Below are positions 10,201 through 20,843 of a stretch of DNA of 64,000 bases, piece after piece; the stretch's first letter is position 1, and the number at the start of each line of letters is the position of its first letter. The stretch lies in NCBI RefSeq assembly GCF_028747645.1, contig NZ_CP118100.1, forward strand, positions 2,108,001-2,172,000, given 5' to 3'. Source of the stretch: Microbacterium esteraromaticum. Its GTDB lineage: Bacteria > Actinomycetota > Actinomycetes > Actinomycetales > Microbacteriaceae. The notes beneath the pieces were generated by a model that was not told the origin of the DNA, did no database searches, and saw only the letters and a list, made by a program, of their open reading frames with translations. Made by a program: the position numbers and the translations under genes.

Positions 10201-10410
10201 AGACGTGGGTTGTCGGCCACCGAGTCGCTGTTGACGCCTCGGGCGAATTCGGAGTTCCCCCACCCGCCGATGCTTCAGATGCACCGGCTTGTCACACCCT
10301 TTCCACCGAAACCGGCGGGGTGCAGAACCCGGTAGCCTGGAACGGCAAGCGCGGGTGGGATTGGATCCTCTTTCGTGCCGGAGCGTGACGCTCCGGAGCC
10401 CGCAGAAGTC
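10201..10410 (-). promoter_or_regulatory. infC leader with hairpins
   Basis: About 200 untranslated bases precede infC. On the minus strand they contain a TAGACT -10-like hexamer near 10410, then a perfect 8-bp hairpin (arms 10378-10385 and 10389-10396) and a 7-bp hairpin near 10265-10285 with one G-T pair. A long structured leader suggests autoregulation by IF-3 or L20, but no known leader family was identified. The promoter of the divergent 10430 gene must share this region. Confidence 0.4.
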
Positions 10411-10429
10411 TAACAGAAAGCAACACGAA

Positions 10430-10816
10430 GTGACGATTCCTGCTGAGCCCCACGACCACCGCCTCGACACCTGGGCCGAGCAGGAGCAGGCAGCGACCGC
10501 CGCGGGACGCGACATCGCCGACGTTCCCGCGGTCGAGGTGATCACCACGACCGCTGTTCACCTGATGAGTGCGGCCGCCGTGAAACTCGGCCTGGCGGAT
10601 GACCCCGAGAAGCAGCTCGACCTCGATGAGGCCCGCAAGCTCATCAACGCCCTCGCCGGGCTCATCACCGCCGGGGCGCCCGAGATCAGCAGCGCGCACG
10701 CCAGCCCGCTGCGCGACGGTCTGCGCTCGCTTCAGCTGGCCTTCCGTGAGGCATCGGTCATCCCGGACCCGATCGGCAAGGGCCCCGGCGAGAAGTGGAC
10801 CGGCCCGGTCAACTGA
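10430..10816 (+). CDS. DUF1844 family protein
   Basis: Cytosolic protein of 128 residues from GTG at 10430. The family hallmark is the central [20 protein letters not shown] helix and [16 protein letters not shown], as in small actinobacterial proteins coded divergently from infC. Function is unknown. An upstream ATG at 10289 would add 47 low-quality residues running through the infC leader and is rejected. It overlaps the convergent SseB-like gene by eight bases. Confidence 0.85.
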   Translation: MTIPAEPHDHRLDTWAEQEQAATAAGRDIADVPAVEVITTTAVHLMSAAAVKLGLADDPEKQLDLDEARKLINALAGLITAGAPEISSAHASPLRDGLRSLQLAFREASVIPDPIGKGPGEKWTGPVN

Positions 10817-11603
10817 CCTCGGAGCGCGTGAGCTTGACGGTGAGCGAGTCGACCAGAACCGCCATGCGGTCATCGGCCGCCCACCGTTGAGCCAGCCGCG
10901 CCAGCACAGCGTCCAGAGTCTCGCGGTCCAGGCCATCGATCAGCGTCAGCGTGACGATCAGTTCGGGGCCGCGCATGCGGGCATCCGCGTCCCCCGACGC
11001 GACGGCCACATCGATGACGGCCAGTTCGTGCGCGATACTCTCACGCAGGGCCGTGAACACCTCCGGCGACAGGAAGCTCGGCTCCCACGGCTGGCTCTGC
11101 GCCATCGCCCAGATCGCGGGGCGACGCACGACGAACTCGGTGTCGGATGCCGGATCGAGCACGATCAGATCGGTCTGCTCGCTCGACGCCGACAGCGCGA
11201 CGCGCACGGCCTCGACCGGGATCGGCCGGGCCTGAGCGTCCCAGCGCCGCATCGTGTCGACGGAAGAGAAGACCGGCTGCACGCGACGCCCGTCGGGGGC
11301 GGCCACGGTGACGATCGAGAGCTCCTGGGTCTTGTCGACCTTCAGTCCGGTCGGCCCGACGCCCTCATCGCCGCGCTCGGCGACCAGCGGCACGAGCACG
11401 CGGGCGCTTCGCAACGCATCGACGACCTCGACCTGCGACCCCTCGCCCGAGCGGAATCGCCGCAAAGCGGCGAGCAGCGCAGGGTCGGCGGATCCGTCGT
11501 CGGCGGCGTGGGGGTTGGTCTCGAAACTGCGCCCCTCCCACGGCACGCCCGCCGAGTCAGCGGGGGCACCGTGGTCGCAGGCGTCGTCAGTCCCCTGCGA
11601 CAT
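10809..11603 (-). CDS. SseB family protein
   Basis: A 264-residue protein with SseB-type domain features: LLAALRRF near the N-terminus, VLVPLVAE, then [14 protein letters not shown] and VRVALSAS, which match the SseB N-terminal domain. The C-terminal half is a second domain ending in VDSLTVKLT. The start MSQGTDD at 11603 overlaps the end of the hisA-type gene by 17 bases; a longer start at 11669 is possible. Role in actinobacteria is unknown; it is last in the his operon. Confidence 0.75.
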   Translation of the reverse strand: MSQGTDDACDHGAPADSAGVPWEGRSFETNPHAADDGSADPALLAALRRFRSGEGSQVEVVDALRSARVLVPLVAERGDEGVGPTGLKVDKTQELSIVTVAAPDGRRVQPVFSSVDTMRRWDAQARPIPVEAVRVALSASSEQTDLIVLDPASDTEFVVRRPAIWAMAQSQPWEPSFLSPEVFTALRESIAHELAVIDVAVASGDADARMRGPELIVTLTLIDGLDRETLDAVLARLAQRWAADDRMAVLVDSLTVKLTRSEVS

Positions 11604-12333
11604 CCAGAGCCTCGGCGAGGGTGAACTGTCCGGCGTAGAGCGCCTTGCCGACGATCGCGCCCTCGACACCCAGCGGGACGAGCTCGCGCAGTGCGGCGAT
11701 GTCGTCGAGGCTGGAGACGCCGCCCGAGGCGATCACGGGCTTCGGTGTGCGCGCGGTGATCTCCCGCAGCAGATCGAGGTTGGGTCCGCGCAGCGTGCCG
11801 TCCTTGGTGACGTCGGTGACGACGTAGCGGCTGCAGCCGGCCTCTTCGAGGCGCTCCAGCACCTCCCAGATGTCGCCGCCTTCCTTGGTCCAGCCGCGTG
11901 CCGCGAGGGTCGTGCCGCGCACGTCGAGTCCGACGGCGACGGCCTCGCCGTAGCGGCTGATGACGTCGGCGGCCCACTCGGGGTTCTCCAGCGCCGCGGT
12001 GCCGAGGTTGATACGGGCCGCGCCCGACTCCAGCGCCGCTTCGAGGCTCGCGTCATCGCGGATGCCGCCCGAGACCTCGATGTTGATGCCGCGGTACTGC
12101 TTGATGACCTTGCGCAGGATCGAGCTGTTGCTGCCCCGGCCGAAGGCCGCGTCGAGGTCGACGAGGTGGATCCACTGGGCGCCGGCGTCGACGAACTCGC
12201 CTGCCGCGTCGACGGGGTCGCCGTAGTTGGTCTCGGTGCCCGCCTCGCCCTGGGTGAGTCGCACCGCCTTTCCGCCGGCCACATCCACGGCGGGCAGCAG
12301 GATCAGGGCTGGTGACTGTGCGAAATCGTTCAT
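11587..12333 (-). CDS. priA: PriA-like phosphoribosyl isomerase (HisA/TrpF)
   Basis: A (beta/alpha)8 barrel of 248 residues that isomerises ProFAR to PRFAR in histidine synthesis and, in actinobacteria, usually also phosphoribosyl anthranilate for tryptophan. Catalytic Asp residues are visible in [15 protein letters not shown] and [14 protein letters not shown]; the phosphate loop includes SGGVSSLDD. The start MNDFAQ at 12333 has AAGGAAG upstream; the ORF extends further but without conservation. Dual function is inferred from the phylum and not from a single decisive residue. Confidence 0.9.
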   Translation of the reverse strand: MNDFAQSPALILLPAVDVAGGKAVRLTQGEAGTETNYGDPVDAAGEFVDAGAQWIHLVDLDAAFGRGSNSSILRKVIKQYRGINIEVSGGIRDDASLEAALESGAARINLGTAALENPEWAADVISRYGEAVAVGLDVRGTTLAARGWTKEGGDIWEVLERLEEAGCSRYVVTDVTKDGTLRGPNLDLLREITARTPKPVIASGGVSSLDDIAALRELVPLGVEGAIVGKALYAGQFTLAEALDVAGD

Positions 12334-12421
12334 GGCTTCCTTGTGGAGGGTAGGGCGGCCCGGTCGGGCACGAGAGACGAGAGTAGTCTTCGGCGACGAA
12401 GTCCTCAAACCCTGTGCGGGG

Positions 12422-13054
12422 TCAGAGGGATTCGACCCAGTTGCGCAGGAGTCGGATGCCGGCTTCGCCGGACTTCTCGGGGTGGAACTGCGTGGCCGAG
12501 AGCGGCCCGTTCTCGACGGCGGCGATGAACCGCTCGCCGTGCGTCGCCCAGGTCACCGCGGGCTGCGGGAAGGGCGGAATGACGTCGAGTTCCCACGACT
12601 TGGCGGCGAAGGAGTGCACGAAGTAGAACCGTTCGTGCTCGATGCCGCGGAACAGCACCGATCCCTCGCCAGGCTCGACGGTGTTCCAGCCCATGTGGGG
12701 CAGTACCGGGGCGTCCAGTTCGGTGACCGCCCCCGGCCACTCCCCCAGCCCCGCGGAGTCCTGGCCGCGTTCGACGCCATGCTCGAACATGATCTGCATG
12801 CCGACGCAGATGCCGAGCACGGCGCGCCCGCCCGCCAGGCGGCGATCGATGATCTCGTCACCGCCGTGCGCGATCAGGGCGTCGCGCACCGCGGCGAATG
12901 CACCGACGCCGGGCACGACGAGCCCGTCGGCGGCCAGGGCGCGGCCGCGGTCGCGGGTCAGTTCGACATCGGCTCCGGCGGCCGCCAGCGCCTTGACCGC
13001 CGAGTGGACGTTGCCCGACTCGTAGTCGAAGACCGCGACGTGGGGCCCGGTCAC
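12422..13054 (-). CDS. hisH: imidazole glycerol phosphate synthase glutaminase subunit
   Basis: Class I glutamine amidotransferase, 210 residues, which hands ammonia to HisF. The nucleophile Cys is in [12 protein letters not shown]. The Glu of the His-Glu pair is in [10 protein letters not shown] near the C-terminus (FHPE). An N-terminal [10 protein letters not shown] segment matches the family. Its start overlaps the hisB stop by four bases. The partner hisF is not next to it in the window. Confidence 0.95.
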   Translation of the reverse strand: MTGPHVAVFDYESGNVHSAVKALAAAGADVELTRDRGRALAADGLVVPGVGAFAAVRDALIAHGGDEIIDRRLAGGRAVLGICVGMQIMFEHGVERGQDSAGLGEWPGAVTELDAPVLPHMGWNTVEPGEGSVLFRGIEHERFYFVHSFAAKSWELDVIPPFPQPAVTWATHGERFIAAVENGPLSATQFHPEKSGEAGIRLLRNWVESL

Positions 13055-13674
13055 AGCGCACCCTTGGTGGACGGGATGCCCTCGACGAGCGGGTCGAGTG
13101 ACTTCGCCTGACGGAAGGCCCGGGCGAACGCCTTGAACTCGGCCTCGGCGATGTGGTGTGGATCGCGCCCGCCGAGCACGCGCACGTGCACGGTCAGTCC
13201 CGCATTGAGCGTGATCGCTTCGAACACGTGACGCACGAGAGAACCGGTGAAGTGGCCACCGATCAGGTGAAACTCAAAGCCCGCGGGCTCGCCGTCGTGC
13301 ACGAGAAACGGCCGTCCCGAGATGTCGACCACGGCCTGGGCGAGTGCTTCGTCGAGCGGCACGAGTGCGTCGCCGTAGCGCGAGATACCGGCCTTGTCAC
13401 CGAGGGCCTCACGGAGCGCCTGGCCGAGCACGATCGAGATGTCCTCGACCGTGTGGTGTGCATCGATGTGCGTGTCGCCGGTGGCGCGGACCGTGAGGTC
13501 GGTGAGCGAGTGCTTCGCGAACGCCGTGAGCATGTGGTCGAAGAACGGTACGGAGGTGGCGATGTCGCTGCGGCCCGTGCCGTCGAGGTTGACCTCGACC
13601 TCGACGGTCGATTCGGAGGTGCTGCGGGTGCGCTTCGCCGTGCGTGCGGACGATGCGGTGCGGGGGGCGCTCAT
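13051..13674 (-). CDS. hisB: imidazoleglycerol-phosphate dehydratase
   Basis: Mn-dependent dehydratase of histidine biosynthesis, 207 residues, monofunctional as in most bacteria. The metal-binding [18 protein letters not shown] motif ([12 protein letters not shown]) and the second [16 protein letters not shown] are present, as is the [13 protein letters not shown] segment. Overlaps hisC by four bases upstream and hisH by four downstream, consistent with one operon. Confidence 0.96.
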   Translation of the reverse strand: MSAPRTASSARTAKRTRSTSESTVEVEVNLDGTGRSDIATSVPFFDHMLTAFAKHSLTDLTVRATGDTHIDAHHTVEDISIVLGQALREALGDKAGISRYGDALVPLDEALAQAVVDISGRPFLVHDGEPAGFEFHLIGGHFTGSLVRHVFEAITLNAGLTVHVRVLGGRDPHHIAEAEFKAFARAFRQAKSLDPLVEGIPSTKGAL

Positions 13675-14753
13675 GAGGGAGATCCTATCGACGCGAGTGC
13701 TTCCAGAAAGGCGGTGGTCTCGGCCTCGGTGCCCGCCGAGACGCGCAGGTGGCCGGGGATGCCCACGTCACGGATCAGGACACCGCGATCGTAGAGGGCG
13801 CGCCACAACGCGGGCGGGTCGGTGACACCGCCGAACAGGACGAAGTTCGACCAGGATTCGTGCGGCTGGTAGCCGAGGGCTTCGAGGGTGGCCGAGATGC
13901 GGTCACGCTGTTCAACGATCTCGTCGACCATGCGCAGCATGGTGGCGGAGTTGCGCAGTGCGGCGATCGCGGCGGCCTGAGTGATCGCGCTCAGGTGATA
14001 CGGCAGACGCACCAGTCGGAGCGCGTCGATGAACGCGGGGTCGGCGGCCAGGTAGCCCACACGCGCACCGGCGAAGGCGAACGCCTTGCTCATAGTGCGC
14101 GAGATCGCCAGGCGAGGCCGCCCATGCAACAGGGTGAGCGCCGAGACCGAGTCGTGCGGCGCGAACTCGAAGTAGGCCTCATCGACAACGACCACACCCC
14201 GTGCGGCCTCGTAGACGGCCTCAATGACGTCGAGTCCCATGGGCGTGCCGGTGGGGTTGTTGGGAGCGCACAGCAGTACGACGTCGGGATCAGCCTCGGC
14301 GACCTGTGCTGCCGCACTCTCGGGCGTCAGCGCGTAGTCGTCGTCGCGCGCACCGGCAACCCACCGCGCGCCGGTTCCCTGCGCCAGGAGCGGGTACATC
14401 GAGTAGGTGGGGGCGAATCCGAACACTGTGCGGCCCGGACCGCTGAAGGCCTGCAGGATGTGCTGGAGCACCTCGTTGGAGCCATTGCCCGCCCAGATCT
14501 GATCGGCGGTGAGCCCGTGGCCGAGGTACTCAGCGAAGCCTTCACGGAGTGCGGTGAACTCACGATCCGGATAGCGGTTGACCTCACGCAGTGCACGCGC
14601 GATTTCGTCGAGGATGTCGTCGGCGACCTCATCGGGCACCGGATGGGTGTTCTCGTTGACGTTCAGCGCGATCGGCAGCGGTGCCTGGGGTGCGCCGTAG
14701 GGAGTGAGTCCGCGGAGGTCGTCGCGGAGGGGTAGCTCGTCAAGAGAAGTCAC
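13671..14753 (-). CDS. hisC: histidinol-phosphate aminotransferase
   Basis: PLP-dependent fold type I aminotransferase of 360 residues. [15 protein letters not shown] near the N-terminus, [20 protein letters not shown] and the PLP-lysine segment [18 protein letters not shown] are visible. The start is GTG at 14753, where TACGAT six bases upstream could be the -10 of a leaderless his transcript. It is the first gene of the cluster hisC-hisB-hisH-priA. Confidence 0.95.
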   Translation of the reverse strand: MTSLDELPLRDDLRGLTPYGAPQAPLPIALNVNENTHPVPDEVADDILDEIARALREVNRYPDREFTALREGFAEYLGHGLTADQIWAGNGSNEVLQHILQAFSGPGRTVFGFAPTYSMYPLLAQGTGARWVAGARDDDYALTPESAAAQVAEADPDVVLLCAPNNPTGTPMGLDVIEAVYEAARGVVVVDEAYFEFAPHDSVSALTLLHGRPRLAISRTMSKAFAFAGARVGYLAADPAFIDALRLVRLPYHLSAITQAAAIAALRNSATMLRMVDEIVEQRDRISATLEALGYQPHESWSNFVLFGGVTDPPALWRALYDRGVLIRDVGIPGHLRVSAGTEAETTAFLEALASIGSPS

Positions 14754-14842
14754 TGTTCCATCGTAGGTCTCACGCCCACCGGCGACGCCTTCGTGACGAC
14801 CGCGCACGCGCGCATCCGAGGCTCAGTGGGTGCACACGGTGC

Positions 14843-15199
14843 TCAGTCGGTGTAAACAGTGGGGATCGCGATCTCGGCGCCGACCTGGATCATGCCGGAG
14901 CGCAGATTGTTCAACCTCTTGATGTCCTCGATGACCACGCGCGGGTCGGCACCCGGCGCGACCTCGTCCGCGATCGACCACAGCGTGTCACCGGGCATCA
15001 CGGCGACCGTTTCGAACGTCACCGGCTCTGCCAGGTCACCGGAGGCGAGTGCGGAACCGCCGGCGAGAGCCGACAGGATGACGCCGACGACAACCGGGAG
15101 CGCAGCCAGCATGACGACCACTCGGCGGCCGCGAGCGGTGATCCGCAGGCGCGTCGCCGGAACCGGGGCCATCGGTGCCTGAATATCGATCGTGCTCAT
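14843..15199 (-). CDS. LysM domain membrane-anchored protein
   Basis: A 118-residue protein starting MSTIDIQ at 15199. It has a basic stretch, one transmembrane helix (about residues 27-50) and a C-terminal LysM domain with [16 protein letters not shown] and VGAEIAIP, which would bind peptidoglycan outside the cell. Small LysM proteins divergent from lexA are common in actinobacteria, where the neighbouring SOS gene often encodes a division inhibitor; that role here is only an inference. Confidence 0.85.
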   Translation of the reverse strand: MSTIDIQAPMAPVPATRLRITARGRRVVVMLAALPVVVGVILSALAGGSALASGDLAEPVTFETVAVMPGDTLWSIADEVAPGADPRVVIEDIKRLNNLRSGMIQVGAEIAIPTVYTD

Positions 15200-15318
15200 G
15201 GGTGGCTCCTCTCCTGTCACACTGCACCCGGCCCGCCAGTCAGCGAGGACATGGTGCAGCTTTCGCATCCGGCACCCGGCCGGGGATGCCGGATGCGAAG
15301 CTACGTACCGAAGTTATC

Positions 15319-15341
15319 TTCGATATCGAACATCTGTCAAG
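15319..15341. promoter_or_regulatory. possible LexA operator region
   Basis: Between lexA and the LysM gene lie a 12-bp palindrome TTCGATATCGAA (15319-15330) and an overlapping half-site TCGAAC N4 GTCAAG (15326-15341), a degraded match to the actinobacterial SOS box TCGAAC N4 GTTCGA. Position fits lexA autoregulation, but the right half-site is poor. Confidence 0.35.
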
Positions 15342-15516
15342 ACTTTTTCGAAAACGTCTACGAGGAAGGCGCGACACGCTCGAACAGATCTTCCGTTTCG
15401 GGCCGTTTCTCGGATACCGTTTCGATGTGGACAGCCCACCACGGGCCACCGACATTCGAATCGGACGCCCGCGACGCCGCGGAATCCGCACCGGCAGGAA
15501 CCATGAAGGAGCACCG

Positions 15517-16203
15517 ATGAGCGACAACACCGCCCCCGCAGCCGAGGCTCCGCGCACGCGACGTCGCAAGAACTTGAGCCCCAAGCAGATGGCGATCCTC
15601 GAGGTCATTCAGGATTCGATCGCACGGCACGGTTACCCGCCGAGCATGCGCGAAATCGGTGACGCCGTGGGCCTCAAGTCGCTCTCCAGCGTCACGCATC
15701 AGCTCGGCCAGCTCGAGCTCAGCGGCTACCTGCGCCGCGACCCGGGCAAGACCCGCGCGATGGAGGTGCTCATCGACCTTCCGGGCGCGAGCACCGAGAA
15801 CCCTGCCGACACCGCGCCCGCGGTCGGCGATGCGGCGCTCGTTCCGCTGGTCGGGCAGATCGCCGCCGGAGTGCCGATCACCGCTGATCAGCAGGTCGAG
15901 GAGATCTTCCCGCTACCCCGTCAGCTGGTCGGCAAGGGCGAGCTGTTCATGCTCAAGGTCAACGGCGAGTCGATGATCGACGCCGCGATCTGCGACGGCG
16001 ACTGGGTGGTCGTGCGCACCCAGAGCTCGGCCGAGAACGGCGAGATCGTGGCTGCCATGATCGACGGCGAGGCGACCGTCAAGACGTTCCGTCAGCGTGA
16101 TGGACACACCTGGCTGCTGCCCCGCAACTCTGCCTTCGAACCGATCCTCGGCGATGACGCGGTCGTGCTGGGCAAGGTCGTCGCGGTGCTGCGCACGGTC
16201 TGA
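15517..16203 (+). CDS. lexA: SOS response repressor LexA
   Basis: Transcriptional repressor with self-cleavage, 228 residues. Winged [29 protein letters not shown] and [11 protein letters not shown]. Cleavage bond is Ala117-Gly118 (IAAGVPI). The catalytic dyad is Ser152 (GESMID) and Lys189 (TVKTF). The start MSDNTAP has GAAGGAG eight bases upstream; the longer ORF upstream is not conserved. It would control the SOS regulon and perhaps the divergent LysM gene, and possibly prophage induction indirectly. Confidence 0.97.
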   Translation: MSDNTAPAAEAPRTRRRKNLSPKQMAILEVIQDSIARHGYPPSMREIGDAVGLKSLSSVTHQLGQLELSGYLRRDPGKTRAMEVLIDLPGASTENPADTAPAVGDAALVPLVGQIAAGVPITADQQVEEIFPLPRQLVGKGELFMLKVNGESMIDAAICDGDWVVVRTQSSAENGEIVAAMIDGEATVKTFRQRDGHTWLLPRNSAFEPILGDDAVVLGKVVAVLRTV

Positions 16204-16271
16204 GCCCGCTTCCGAGCGAGCGGCCTCCGACCACGGCGGGTCGGACGGCACCCGGGACTAGGCTCGAGCGC

Positions 16272-18137
16272 ATGACCTCGTCTTTCGGTTCGTGGCCGTC
16301 TCCGTTCACCGCTGCTCAGATCGCGCAGGCTGCGCCCCGGATCGACGGCGCTCTCTTCGTCGGCGACGAGATCTGGTGGGGTGAGTCGGTGCCCTCCGAG
16401 GGCGGCCGGATCACGGTGCGCAGCTCGACCGGCGCCGAGATCCTGCCCGCGCCGTGGAACGCCCGCTCCCGCGTGCACGAATACGGTGGCGGTTCGTGGA
16501 CCGCCGACGACGAGGGAACGCTGTTCTTCGTGGACGGCTCTGACCAGCGGGTGTATCGGATGCCCTCGTCCGGCGATCCCGAGCCGCTCACGGCGCCCGG
16601 CGCCGCGTACGGCGGTCTGCGCGCTCAGCAGGGGCGCCTCTTGGCTGTGCGCGAAGACCTGCGCCCGCAGCCGCACCGGCGCGCGATCGTCGAGATTCCG
16701 GTGGACGGCTCGGCTGCGGCTGACGACGACGCCGTACGCGTGGTCGTCTCGACTACTGGCTTCGTAGCGCACCCGGCACTGTCGCCGGACGGCTCCCGCA
16801 TCGCGTGGGTGCAGTGGAGCACAGAGCACATGCCCTGGGAGCTCGCACTGCTGCACGTGGCATCGGTGAACGGCGATGCGATGATGTCGGTGTCGACCCG
16901 CGCGGCACTGCAGCCGGAGTGGGTGAGCGATGACGAGCTGCTCTACCTCGATGACCCGTCCGGACGCTGGAACCTGCAGCGCGTGCGGGTCGATGAGACC
17001 GCGGCTGCTCCCACGCCGGTGGCGCCCGCCGACGCTGACACCGGCGGCGGACTGTGGGTGCTCGGCAACCGGTGGTACCGCCCGCTCGACGACGGACGCA
17101 TCGTCGCGGTGCGCACCAACGGCGACGATCGGATCGTCCGGATCGGCACGGACGGCAACGCCACGCAGCTGGACGTGCCCATCACGGCCGGCGCGAGCAT
17201 CGATGACGTGCGCGGCTCACGGGTGCTCGTCTCAGGAGCGGGCGCAACGGTCGGCGCAGGACTGTGGTTCCTCGATCTGGACCGCGGCACGGTGACGACG
17301 GTCACCGGTGGCGCCGACGCCGACCTCGACTGGGTTCCCCAGGCGCGGCCGGTCACCTTCGACGGCCCGCACGGGCCGGTGCACGCGTTCGATTACCCGC
17401 CGACCAACCCTGACGCCCGCGCGCCGCACGGCGAGCTGCCGCCGTACATCGTGATGGTGCACGGCGGACCCACCGCACATGTCTCGGGGGCAGCATCCAC
17501 CGCCTACGCGTACTGGACCAGCCGCGGAATCGGTGTGCTCGATGTCAACTACGGCGGATCGACCGGGTACGGTCGCGCCTACCGCGAGCGTCTTGACGGC
17601 GCCTGGGGCGTCGTCGACGTCGACGACGTGATCGCCGCGGCGCGCGGCTTGGCCGACGCCGGTCTCGCCGATCCCGCGCGGATCGCGATCCGCGGCGGGT
17701 CCGCGGGTGGTTGGACGGTGCTGAGCGCACTCGTGCGCGGTGGCACCTTCGGCGCCGGAATCTCACGGTACGGCGTCGCCGACCTGCGGATGCTGGCCGC
17801 TGAGACCCATGACTTCGAAGCGCGCTATCTCGATGGCCTGGTCGGTCCCCTGCCGGAGGCGGAGTCGGTCTACATCGAGCGTTCTCCGCTCACGCACGCC
17901 GACCGGATCGACGTTCCTGTGCTGCTGGAGCAGGGCAGCGAGGACCGCGTGGTTCCGCCGTCGCAGTCCGAGGCGATCCGCGATGCCCTTGCCGCGCGCG
18001 GTGTTCCGCACGAGTATGTGCTGTTCGAGGGCGAGGGTCACGGTTTCCGTGCGGCCGAGGCGATCATCGCCTCGCTGGAGACCGAACTGCGCTTTCTCGG
18101 GCGCGCCTTCGACTTCGAACCGCGATTGGGCGCCTGA
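16272..18137 (+). CDS. S9 family prolyl oligopeptidase-like serine peptidase
   Basis: A 621-residue cytosolic enzyme with an N-terminal beta-propeller made of WD-like repeats (HPALSPDGSRIAWVQW, DWVPQARPV) and a C-terminal alpha/beta hydrolase. The catalytic triad is Ser477 (RGGSAGGW), Asp558 (EQGSEDRVV) and His590 (GEGHGFR). It cleaves short peptides, probably after Pro or as an acylaminoacyl peptidase; the true substrate is not known. It stands alone and converges on smpB. Confidence 0.9.
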   Translation: MTSSFGSWPSPFTAAQIAQAAPRIDGALFVGDEIWWGESVPSEGGRITVRSSTGAEILPAPWNARSRVHEYGGGSWTADDEGTLFFVDGSDQRVYRMPSSGDPEPLTAPGAAYGGLRAQQGRLLAVREDLRPQPHRRAIVEIPVDGSAAADDDAVRVVVSTTGFVAHPALSPDGSRIAWVQWSTEHMPWELALLHVASVNGDAMMSVSTRAALQPEWVSDDELLYLDDPSGRWNLQRVRVDETAAAPTPVAPADADTGGGLWVLGNRWYRPLDDGRIVAVRTNGDDRIVRIGTDGNATQLDVPITAGASIDDVRGSRVLVSGAGATVGAGLWFLDLDRGTVTTVTGGADADLDWVPQARPVTFDGPHGPVHAFDYPPTNPDARAPHGELPPYIVMVHGGPTAHVSGAASTAYAYWTSRGIGVLDVNYGGSTGYGRAYRERLDGAWGVVDVDDVIAAARGLADAGLADPARIAIRGGSAGGWTVLSALVRGGTFGAGISRYGVADLRMLAAETHDFEARYLDGLVGPLPEAESVYIERSPLTHADRIDVPVLLEQGSEDRVVPPSQSEAIRDALAARGVPHEYVLFEGEGHGFRAAEAIIASLETELRFLGRAFDFEPRLGA

Positions 18138-18181
18138 GCTACCGGGACGCCTGACCTACCGGTTCGATCAGAGGGGCGGGT

Positions 18182-18658
18182 CTACTCGCCCAGACGATTG
18201 CGCGTGCGCATGGCGCGCTCGGCCTCGCGCTTGTCCTGCCGCTCACGCAGCACCTGGCGCTTGTCGAACTCGCGCTTGCCCTTCGCCAGGGCGATCTCGA
18301 CCTTGGCGCGGCCGTCCGAGAAGTACAGGCGCAGCGGGACGAGGGTGTACCCGCCCGCCGAGACGGCGTGCTCGAGCTTGTGAATCTCTTCGCGGTGAAG
18401 CAGCAGCTTGCGGATGCGCTTGGCCGAGTGATTCGTCCAGTGCCCCTGCGAGTACTCGGGGATGTGCACGGCGTCGAGGAACGCCTCGCCGCCCTTGACA
18501 TAGGCGTAACCGTCACTGAGGTTCGCGCGCCCCTGGCGCAGCGACTTGACCTCGGTGCCGGTGAGCACCAGCCCCGCTTCGTACGACTTCTCGATGTTGT
18601 AGTCGTGACGTGCGCGACGGTTGGTCGCAACGACCTTCTCACCGCGTTCCCTGGGCAT
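18182..18658 (-). CDS. smpB: SsrA-binding protein SmpB
   Basis: tmRNA partner for ribosome rescue, 158 residues. [39 protein letters not shown] and [13 protein letters not shown] are the family core; the C-terminal tail is basic. The start MPRERGEK at 18658 is chosen over an upstream frame start at 18688. It follows ftsX by 51 bases in the same direction. The ssrA gene is not seen in the window. Confidence 0.96.
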   Translation of the reverse strand: MPRERGEKVVATNRRARHDYNIEKSYEAGLVLTGTEVKSLRQGRANLSDGYAYVKGGEAFLDAVHIPEYSQGHWTNHSAKRIRKLLLHREEIHKLEHAVSAGGYTLVPLRLYFSDGRAKVEIALAKGKREFDKRQVLRERQDKREAERAMRTRNRLGE

Positions 18659-18709
18659 CTTCTTCTCCTGACGACAGACAGCCCACAAGTATATGCCGAC
18701 GCCGCGATA

Positions 18710-19624
18710 CTACGCGCGCAACCACCGGCGGATCGCGAATCCGGCCGACAGCGCCGCGAGCACGATGCCGATACCGACCAGCACCGGTACGACGAACGCC
18801 GCCTCGGACATGCCCACCAGCGGACGCATGAACGGTACGCGTTCGGCGAGGTACCCCTCGACACCGAAATGCACACCGGCGAGCACAGCGGCACTGGCCA
18901 GCACCGAACCGAGGAATGCGGCGAAGACGCCCTCCAGCACGAACGGCAACTGGATGGATCGGTTCGAGGCGCCGACCAAACGCATGATCGCGATCTCTTT
19001 GCGACGGGCGTAGGCCGACAGTCGAATGGTCGTTCCGATCAGGAGCACGGCCGCGATCAGCATGAGCGCCGCGACACCGACGGCGATGTAGGTGGCCACC
19101 GTCAAGGCGGAGAAGAGCGGATCGAGCAGCTTGCGCTGATCCTGCACCTCGTCGACGCCGGCCACACCTGAGAACGCCTCGCTGATCACATCGGAGCGTT
19201 GCGGGTCTTCGAGCGTGATGCGGAACACCTCACCCATGTTCTCGACACCGAACGCGCCGGCCTGCTCTTCACCGAAGCGCTCCACCCACAGATCGAACGT
19301 CGCCTGCTTGTCTTCGAAGACCACCTCGCTGATCAGCGGTGCCAGGGCATCGCCCTGCAGGTCCTGCTCGATGCGCTCCACCTGTTCGGGCGTCGCCGCA
19401 CCATCGACGCAGTTCGCCGACGTCGACAGCGGGGAGCACATATACACCGTGACCTCGGCCTGCTCGCCCCAGTAGGCGCGCATCGTGCTGATCTGCGCTT
19501 GCATCAGGATCGCGGCGCCCACGAACGTCAGTGAGACGAAGGTGACAAGCACCACCGAGATGACCATCGAGATGTTGCGGCGCAGACCCGCGAGGGCCTC
19601 GCCGACGATAAGCGAGAATCTCAT
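18710..19624 (-). CDS. ftsX: cell division ABC transporter permease FtsX
   Basis: Membrane subunit of FtsEX, which activates cell-wall hydrolases at the septum. The 304 residues have the typical topology: one N-terminal span (about 20-45), an extracellular loop of about 120 residues including [10 protein letters not shown] and [14 protein letters not shown], then three spans, ending in FAIRRWLRA. Its ATG overlaps the ftsE stop (ATGA). Confidence 0.96.
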   Translation of the reverse strand: MRFSLIVGEALAGLRRNISMVISVVLVTFVSLTFVGAAILMQAQISTMRAYWGEQAEVTVYMCSPLSTSANCVDGAATPEQVERIEQDLQGDALAPLISEVVFEDKQATFDLWVERFGEEQAGAFGVENMGEVFRITLEDPQRSDVISEAFSGVAGVDEVQDQRKLLDPLFSALTVATYIAVGVAALMLIAAVLLIGTTIRLSAYARRKEIAIMRLVGASNRSIQLPFVLEGVFAAFLGSVLASAAVLAGVHFGVEGYLAERVPFMRPLVGMSEAAFVVPVLVGIGIVLAALSAGFAIRRWLRA

Positions 19625-20667
19625 GAGGTCGGCCCCACTTCCTCGTCGTCGTCCGAGAGGCCCAGGCGGTCTGCCATCCCGAGCTCTGCGACGTCGACCT
19701 CGGGAATGATGATCGGGTTCGTGCGCGGGCCCACCTGCGTGGCGCTCTCCTGCGGTGGAGACGGCTCTTGCGGTGGAGACGGCTCCTGCGACCGGGCCGG
19801 CTGCTGTTCCACGGCGGCGGCGGAGTCCGGCATCGTGGCGTCTGTCGTGCTGGTCGCCTCGTCTGCGGCATCCACCGGCGCTGCCGCGGTCAGCGACTCG
19901 CGCTGCAGCTCTTGCATGGCGCTGAGCGCGGCGGCGGCGGCCGCGCCCGGCACGGTGCCGGGCAGGAGCCGCGGGATGCCCGAGGTGTCGCCGTACCCGC
20001 CACCGACCTCGTCGCGAACCAGGTCTCCGCCGTGAAGCTCGATCACGCGGCGCTGCATCTGGTCGACGAAGGCGGCCTCGTGCGTCGCCATCAACACCGT
20101 CGTGCCGCCCGCGTTGATGCGGGTCAGCAGCTGCATGATGCCGACTGAGGTCGCGGGGTCGAGGTTTCCAGTCGGCTCATCGGCGAGCAGGATCTTGGGG
20201 CGGTTCACGATCGCACGCGCGATCGCCACGCGCTGCTGCTCACCGCCGGAGAGCTCGTGCGGCATGCGCTTGGCCTTGCCGTCGAGCCCCACCAGTGCGA
20301 GCGCCTCGGGGACCGCCTGCTGGATGAACCCGCGCGATGAACCGATCACCTGCAGCGAGAAGGCCACATTCTGCGCCACCGTCTTGGACGGCAGCAGGCG
20401 GAAGTCCTGAAAGACCGAGCCGATCTGACGACGAAAGTAGGGCACCTTACGATTGGCGAGCGAGCGCAGATCGCGCCCGAGCACGGCGACGCGCCCCGTG
20501 GTGGGCACGTCCTCGCGCAGGATCAGTCGCAGGCACGTCGACTTGCCCGAGCCCGAGGCTCCGACGAGGAAGACGAACTCGCCCGCCTCGATGTTGAAGT
20601 CGACATCGGAGAGCGCGGGGCGTTTGGTGCCGCGATAGCGCTTGGTGACGTTCTCGAACCGAATCAT
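19621..20667 (-). CDS. ftsE: cell division ATP-binding protein FtsE with C-terminal extension
   Basis: ABC ATPase partner of FtsX. Residues 1-225 are canonical FtsE: Walker [10 protein letters not shown], signature [16 protein letters not shown], Walker [14 protein letters not shown]-loop MATHEAAFV. About 120 extra residues follow, rich in Ala, Pro, Ser, Glu and Asp, with a tandem SPPQEP repeat and an acidic end. The usual length is near 229, so this is a long, probably disordered tail. It starts the ftsE-ftsX-smpB operon. Confidence 0.95.
   Translation of the reverse strand: MIRFENVTKRYRGTKRPALSDVDFNIEAGEFVFLVGASGSGKSTCLRLILREDVPTTGRVAVLGRDLRSLANRKVPYFRRQIGSVFQDFRLLPSKTVAQNVAFSLQVIGSSRGFIQQAVPEALALVGLDGKAKRMPHELSGGEQQRVAIARAIVNRPKILLADEPTGNLDPATSVGIMQLLTRINAGGTTVLMATHEAAFVDQMQRRVIELHGGDLVRDEVGGGYGDTSGIPRLLPGTVPGAAAAAALSAMQELQRESLTAAAPVDAADEATSTTDATMPDSAAAVEQQPARSQEPSPPQEPSPPQESATQVGPRTNPIIIPEVDVAELGMADRLGLSDDDEEVGPTS
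19751..19786. repeat. 18-bp tandem repeat in ftsE tail
   Basis: Two direct copies, 19751-19768 and 19769-19786, differ at one of 18 bases and encode the six-residue repeat seen in the disordered tail of FtsE. Confidence 0.8.
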
Positions 20668-20843
20668 GGCCCTTCGAGCCTAGGCGCGCCCGGCGCCGGT
20701 ACGCCCAGCGACACTCCCCCGACCCCGGTCGGGCACGAAGTGGGGCTCATGCGCGCAGCGCACGACTGATATACACATAAGGGCGCATTTCGACGCCATG
20801 AGGGGAACACCGGTCACGACCGGGACGATGTGAGGAGGGCGCG

